Shown: in pieces, positions 6,528-7,788 of the stretch | Layout of the letters: each line of letters opens with the position of its first letter | How positions within the stretch are numbered: position 1 is the first letter of the stretch | NCBI GenBank assembly: GCA_015663855.1 | Contig: DQRJ01000186.1 | Span: 1-7,788 of the forward strand | Length of the DNA stretch: 7,788 nucleotides | From: Flavobacteriales bacterium | GTDB lineage: Bacteria > Bacteroidota > Bacteroidia > Flavobacteriales_D > Sanyastnellaceae | Direction of reading: 5' to 3' | The notes under the pieces: generated by a model | Told to the model about the DNA's origin: nothing | What the model saw: only the letters and a program-made list of their open reading frames with translations | The model's database searches: none | Program-made: the position numbers and the translations under genes

Positions 6528-6558
6528 CAATGTATGGCCACAAATCCAACACTGTCAA
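6528..6558 (-). promoter_or_regulatory. Promoter of the HU gene
   Basis: On the minus strand TTGACA (6558-6553) is followed after 18 nt by TACATTG (6534-6528). TTG to TA spacing is 21 nt, fitting the Bacteroidota -33/-7 arrangement with one mismatch in the -7 box. It leaves a leader of about 40 nt. It is the best promoter candidate in the window. The rest of the spacer, to 6656, shows nothing recognisable. Confidence 0.6.
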
Positions 6559-6656
6559 GGGGTATAGGGCGTTTTAGTGCATTTTGTGAACAAACTACGG
6601 TGTTTTGTTGAAAACCCCAGCATTTTCGTCGGTTTTTACGTCGTTACACGCAGTTT

Positions 6657-6980
6657 TCACGCCTCTTTTCGAGGTCTGAAAGCCCAAATCGCAAGTGCGG
6701 AAGCCGAAAAAAGGATGGCAAGAGGGCCGTTTTGGTCTAAAATAAACCATTGACCGGCAGAAACAACGGTTGCTACCACCCCCAGCGACACATTTATTAT
6801 CCCTAAAAATTCACTATCGAAGGAGGGGATGTTCTCAGTTTTTATAGAAATCAGCACAACTAAATGCGCCAAAGCTGACGCCGCCCATGCCACAGCTTCG
6901 GGGTTCTGAAAGAGAGAATAGATAGAATATGAGATTCCTATTAATAGGAGAATGGTGGTGATGTTACTTTTTGTAGTCAT
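6657..6980 (-). CDS. Small four-helix membrane protein of unknown function
   Basis: 107 aa from the chosen start; I do not recognise the family. Four hydrophobic segments are visible at about 8-24, 29-47, 58-80 and 86-101, separated by short polar turns (KTENIPSFDSE, LDQNG) and ending in a basic tail (RPRKEA), so it should be an inner-membrane protein with both ends probably cytoplasmic. An ATG five codons upstream (6995) is in frame. A -7-like box TACTTTCG at 6992-6985 lies between the two ATGs, so transcription should start at or near the ATG at 6980, and that start is preferred. It is divergent from the thioesterase gene with 29 nt between starts and lies upstream of HU in the same orientation. 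There are no charged or cysteine motifs to suggest catalysis. Confidence 0.6.
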   Translation of the reverse strand: MTTKSNITTILLLIGISYSIYSLFQNPEAVAWAASALAHLVVLISIKTENIPSFDSEFLGIINVSLGVVATVVSAGQWFILDQNGPLAILFSASALAIWAFRPRKEA

Positions 6981-7004
6981 GTTGCGAAAGTACATTTATA
7001 TTCG
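6969..7004 (+). promoter_or_regulatory. Possible promoter of the thioesterase gene
   Basis: TATATTCG (6997-7004) has one mismatch to TAnnTTTG and is followed by CAGCC and the ATG at 7010. A TTTTG at 6969-6973 lies 23 nt upstream, at the long end of accepted -33 spacing. It overlaps the opposing promoter of the small membrane gene, so the two may compete. Confidence 0.4.
6985..6992 (-). promoter_or_regulatory. Possible -7 box of the small membrane-protein gene
   Basis: TACTTTCG on the minus strand, one mismatch to TAnnTTTG, followed by CAAC and then the ATG at 6980. No -33 TTG was found. Its position argues for a leaderless or nearly leaderless transcript and against the upstream ATG at 6995. 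Confidence 0.4.
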
Positions 7005-7009
7005 CAGCC

Positions 7010-7435
7010 ATGAATATTACATATAAACCTGAGATAAGATTTGCGGATATTGATTCGTACGGAATCGTTCACAATGCGAATTTTCTCATTTACTTTGAGC
7101 AAAGTCGAATCAGCCTCTTTAAACAAATAGCAGGAGGATGGGATTGGTCTGAAGGTGGTGTTTTAGTTGCTCGTCAAGAAGTAGATTACAAGCATCCGGT
7201 AAGACTTGGTGACGATCTTGAAATTGAGATATGGGTTGAGAACCTTGGTAGAAAAAGTATAACATGTTCCTACACGGCACACATTACTAAAGGAGGGGAG
7301 AAGGTGCTTTGTGCTATCTCCAGTACTGTGATTGTTTGTTTTAATAATAAAACCGGTCGTACTACTGAAGTTCCTGAGGACTGGAGATCTGCTATAGAAA
7401 GTTTGAAACTTATCAAGAACTCTAAGGATTCGTGA
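7010..7435 (+). CDS. Acyl-CoA thioesterase, 4HBT/YbgC-like hotdog fold
   Basis: 141 aa, typical for a single-hotdog thioesterase that hydrolyses acyl-CoA to free acid and CoA as a cytoplasmic oligomer. The family signature is at the N-terminus: RFADIDSYGIVHNANFLIYF (10-29), in which D15 corresponds to the catalytic Asp of 4-hydroxybenzoyl-CoA thioesterase, followed by E30 and R33 on the long central helix. The strands after it (VARQEVDYKHPVRLGDDLEI) match the second half of the fold. The start at 7010 is supported by the promoter-like box just upstream and by the signature beginning only ten residues in. It stands alone: the preceding gene is divergent and only repeats follow. Substrate cannot be read from sequence; short-chain or aromatic acyl-CoA are both possible. 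No terminator was seen after the stop. Confidence 0.9.
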   Translation: MNITYKPEIRFADIDSYGIVHNANFLIYFEQSRISLFKQIAGGWDWSEGGVLVARQEVDYKHPVRLGDDLEIEIWVENLGRKSITCSYTAHITKGGEKVLCAISSTVIVCFNNKTGRTTEVPEDWRSAIESLKLIKNSKDS

Positions 7436-7472
7436 TTTATGTTCCTTCTTCGAATTTCACAAACGCCATGCT

Positions 7473-7649
7473 TTTATACGAGGTGACGCTGTCACCAAAC
7501 TTTAAGTTGGTTAGTTTTACTTAGATAAAGAGGGCTTTGTTGAGATTGTAAAAACAACTTCTCCGCAAGGGGCGTGTTGACGGTTGATTATCAGCGCTTT
7601 ATAGAGTGATGTGTCGTTGTCTAGAGGTGGCAGCGTCACCTCGTCTAAT
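7473..7649. repeat. Non-coding element bounded by an inverted palindromic repeat pair
   Basis: The left end, 7478-7496, and the right end, 7626-7644, are inverted copies matching at 18 of 19 positions. Each end is itself palindromic: the left is GGTGAC-GCT-GTCACC (perfect), the right GGTGGC-AGC-GTCACC (one broken pair). The conserved tails (TCGTCTAAT on the right, the related TCGTATAAA in reverse on the left) face outward. The ~129 bp inside encode no protein I can see. The right-hand unit is related to the one at 58-81. The geometry could be a MITE, a REP/BIME-like pair or a mobile-element remnant; no transposase is present. Confidence 0.7.
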
Positions 7650-7744
7650 TATGAGCCTCTCGTTTCATAAAAGAACTTACAACACATAAACACACCAATG
7701 AAAGAGAGTTGATAAAATCTCATTACTTAATACGTGTCTAAGGC

Positions 7745-7788
7745 TATATTTGTGCAATTAAGTCTACTAAATAATTTTATATATGAAG
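7745..7788 (+). promoter_or_regulatory. Perfect -7 box and possible start of a truncated gene
   Basis: TATATTTG (7745-7752) fits the Bacteroidota -7 consensus TAnnTTTG exactly. No TTG is present at the expected -33 distance. An ATG AAG at 7783-7788, 30 nt further on, could be the first two codons of a gene continuing outside the window. The stretch 7650-7744 is AT-rich and shows nothing else. Confidence 0.35.

Noticed and set aside
6607..6640. AAAACC/GGTTTT inverted repeat as a terminator after the small membrane gene.
   Set aside because: The stem is only about 6 bp and AT-rich, the loop is 14 nt, and no T-tract follows on the minus strand.
7482..7496. GGTGAC-GCT-GTCACC hairpin as the terminator of the thioesterase gene.
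   Set aside because: The stem is short and is followed by AAACTTT rather than a T-run; recurrence of the same unit elsewhere explains it better as a repeat.
7473..7649. The element as an integron attC site.
   Set aside because: No convincing pair of RYYYAAC/GTTRRRY core sites at the ends, and no integrase or cassette array nearby.

Overview
The window reads as a stretch of chromosome from a member of the Bacteroidota, most likely a marine or aquatic flavobacterium-like lineage. Four things point that way. There is a secreted protein with the Cys-rich GCTDPxACN...DDGSC module typical of that phylum. There is a FISUMP-domain surface protein. Shine-Dalgarno sequences are largely absent. Promoter-like boxes resemble the Bacteroidota -7 consensus TAnnTTTG rather than TATAAT. 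No RNA gene, CRISPR array or complete insertion sequence is visible.

Layout from left to right: (i) 1-171 is non-coding and carries one copy of a palindromic repeat (GGTGAC-NNN-GTCACC followed by TCGTCTAAT). (ii) 172-1956 (minus) is a secreted enzyme of the agmatine/peptidylarginine deiminase family, with an Ig-like domain, a Cys-rich module and a C-terminal pair of dockerin-like calcium loops. It keeps an Arg-x-Arg pair that, in the Porphyromonas enzyme PPAD, marks peptidylarginine rather than agmatine specificity. (iii) 1979-2152 (minus) is a decayed remnant of another dockerin-like protein C-terminus. (iv) 2174-3133 (minus) is fmt, the initiator-tRNA formyltransferase. (v) 3217-4005 (plus, divergent from fmt) is a secreted FISUMP protein with a single dockerin-like loop directly after its signal peptide. 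(vi) 5440-4046 and 6132-5437 (minus) are a translationally coupled pair, a TrmH-type tRNA 2'-O-methyltransferase followed by a MATE exporter, overlapping by ATGA. (vii) 6218-6481 (minus) is an HU-type nucleoid protein with a strong intrinsic terminator and a recognisable promoter. (viii) 6657-6980 (minus) is a small four-helix membrane protein, divergent from a hotdog thioesterase at 7010-7435 (plus). (ix) 7436-7788 is non-coding. It carries a ~177-bp element bounded by an inverted pair of the same palindromic repeat seen at the left edge, then a promoter-like box and a possible gene start at the window end.

Housekeeping genes (fmt, trmH, HU, thioesterase) are interleaved with accessory secreted proteins (PAD-like enzyme, FISUMP protein, remnant). 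The thread joining the accessory part is a recurring dockerin-like calcium-loop cassette, found in two intact genes and one fossil within 4 kb. I see no complete multi-gene defence or mobile system. The most notable items are the PPAD-like deiminase with a non-standard C-terminus, the fossil dockerin fragment, and the palindromic repeat family at both ends.
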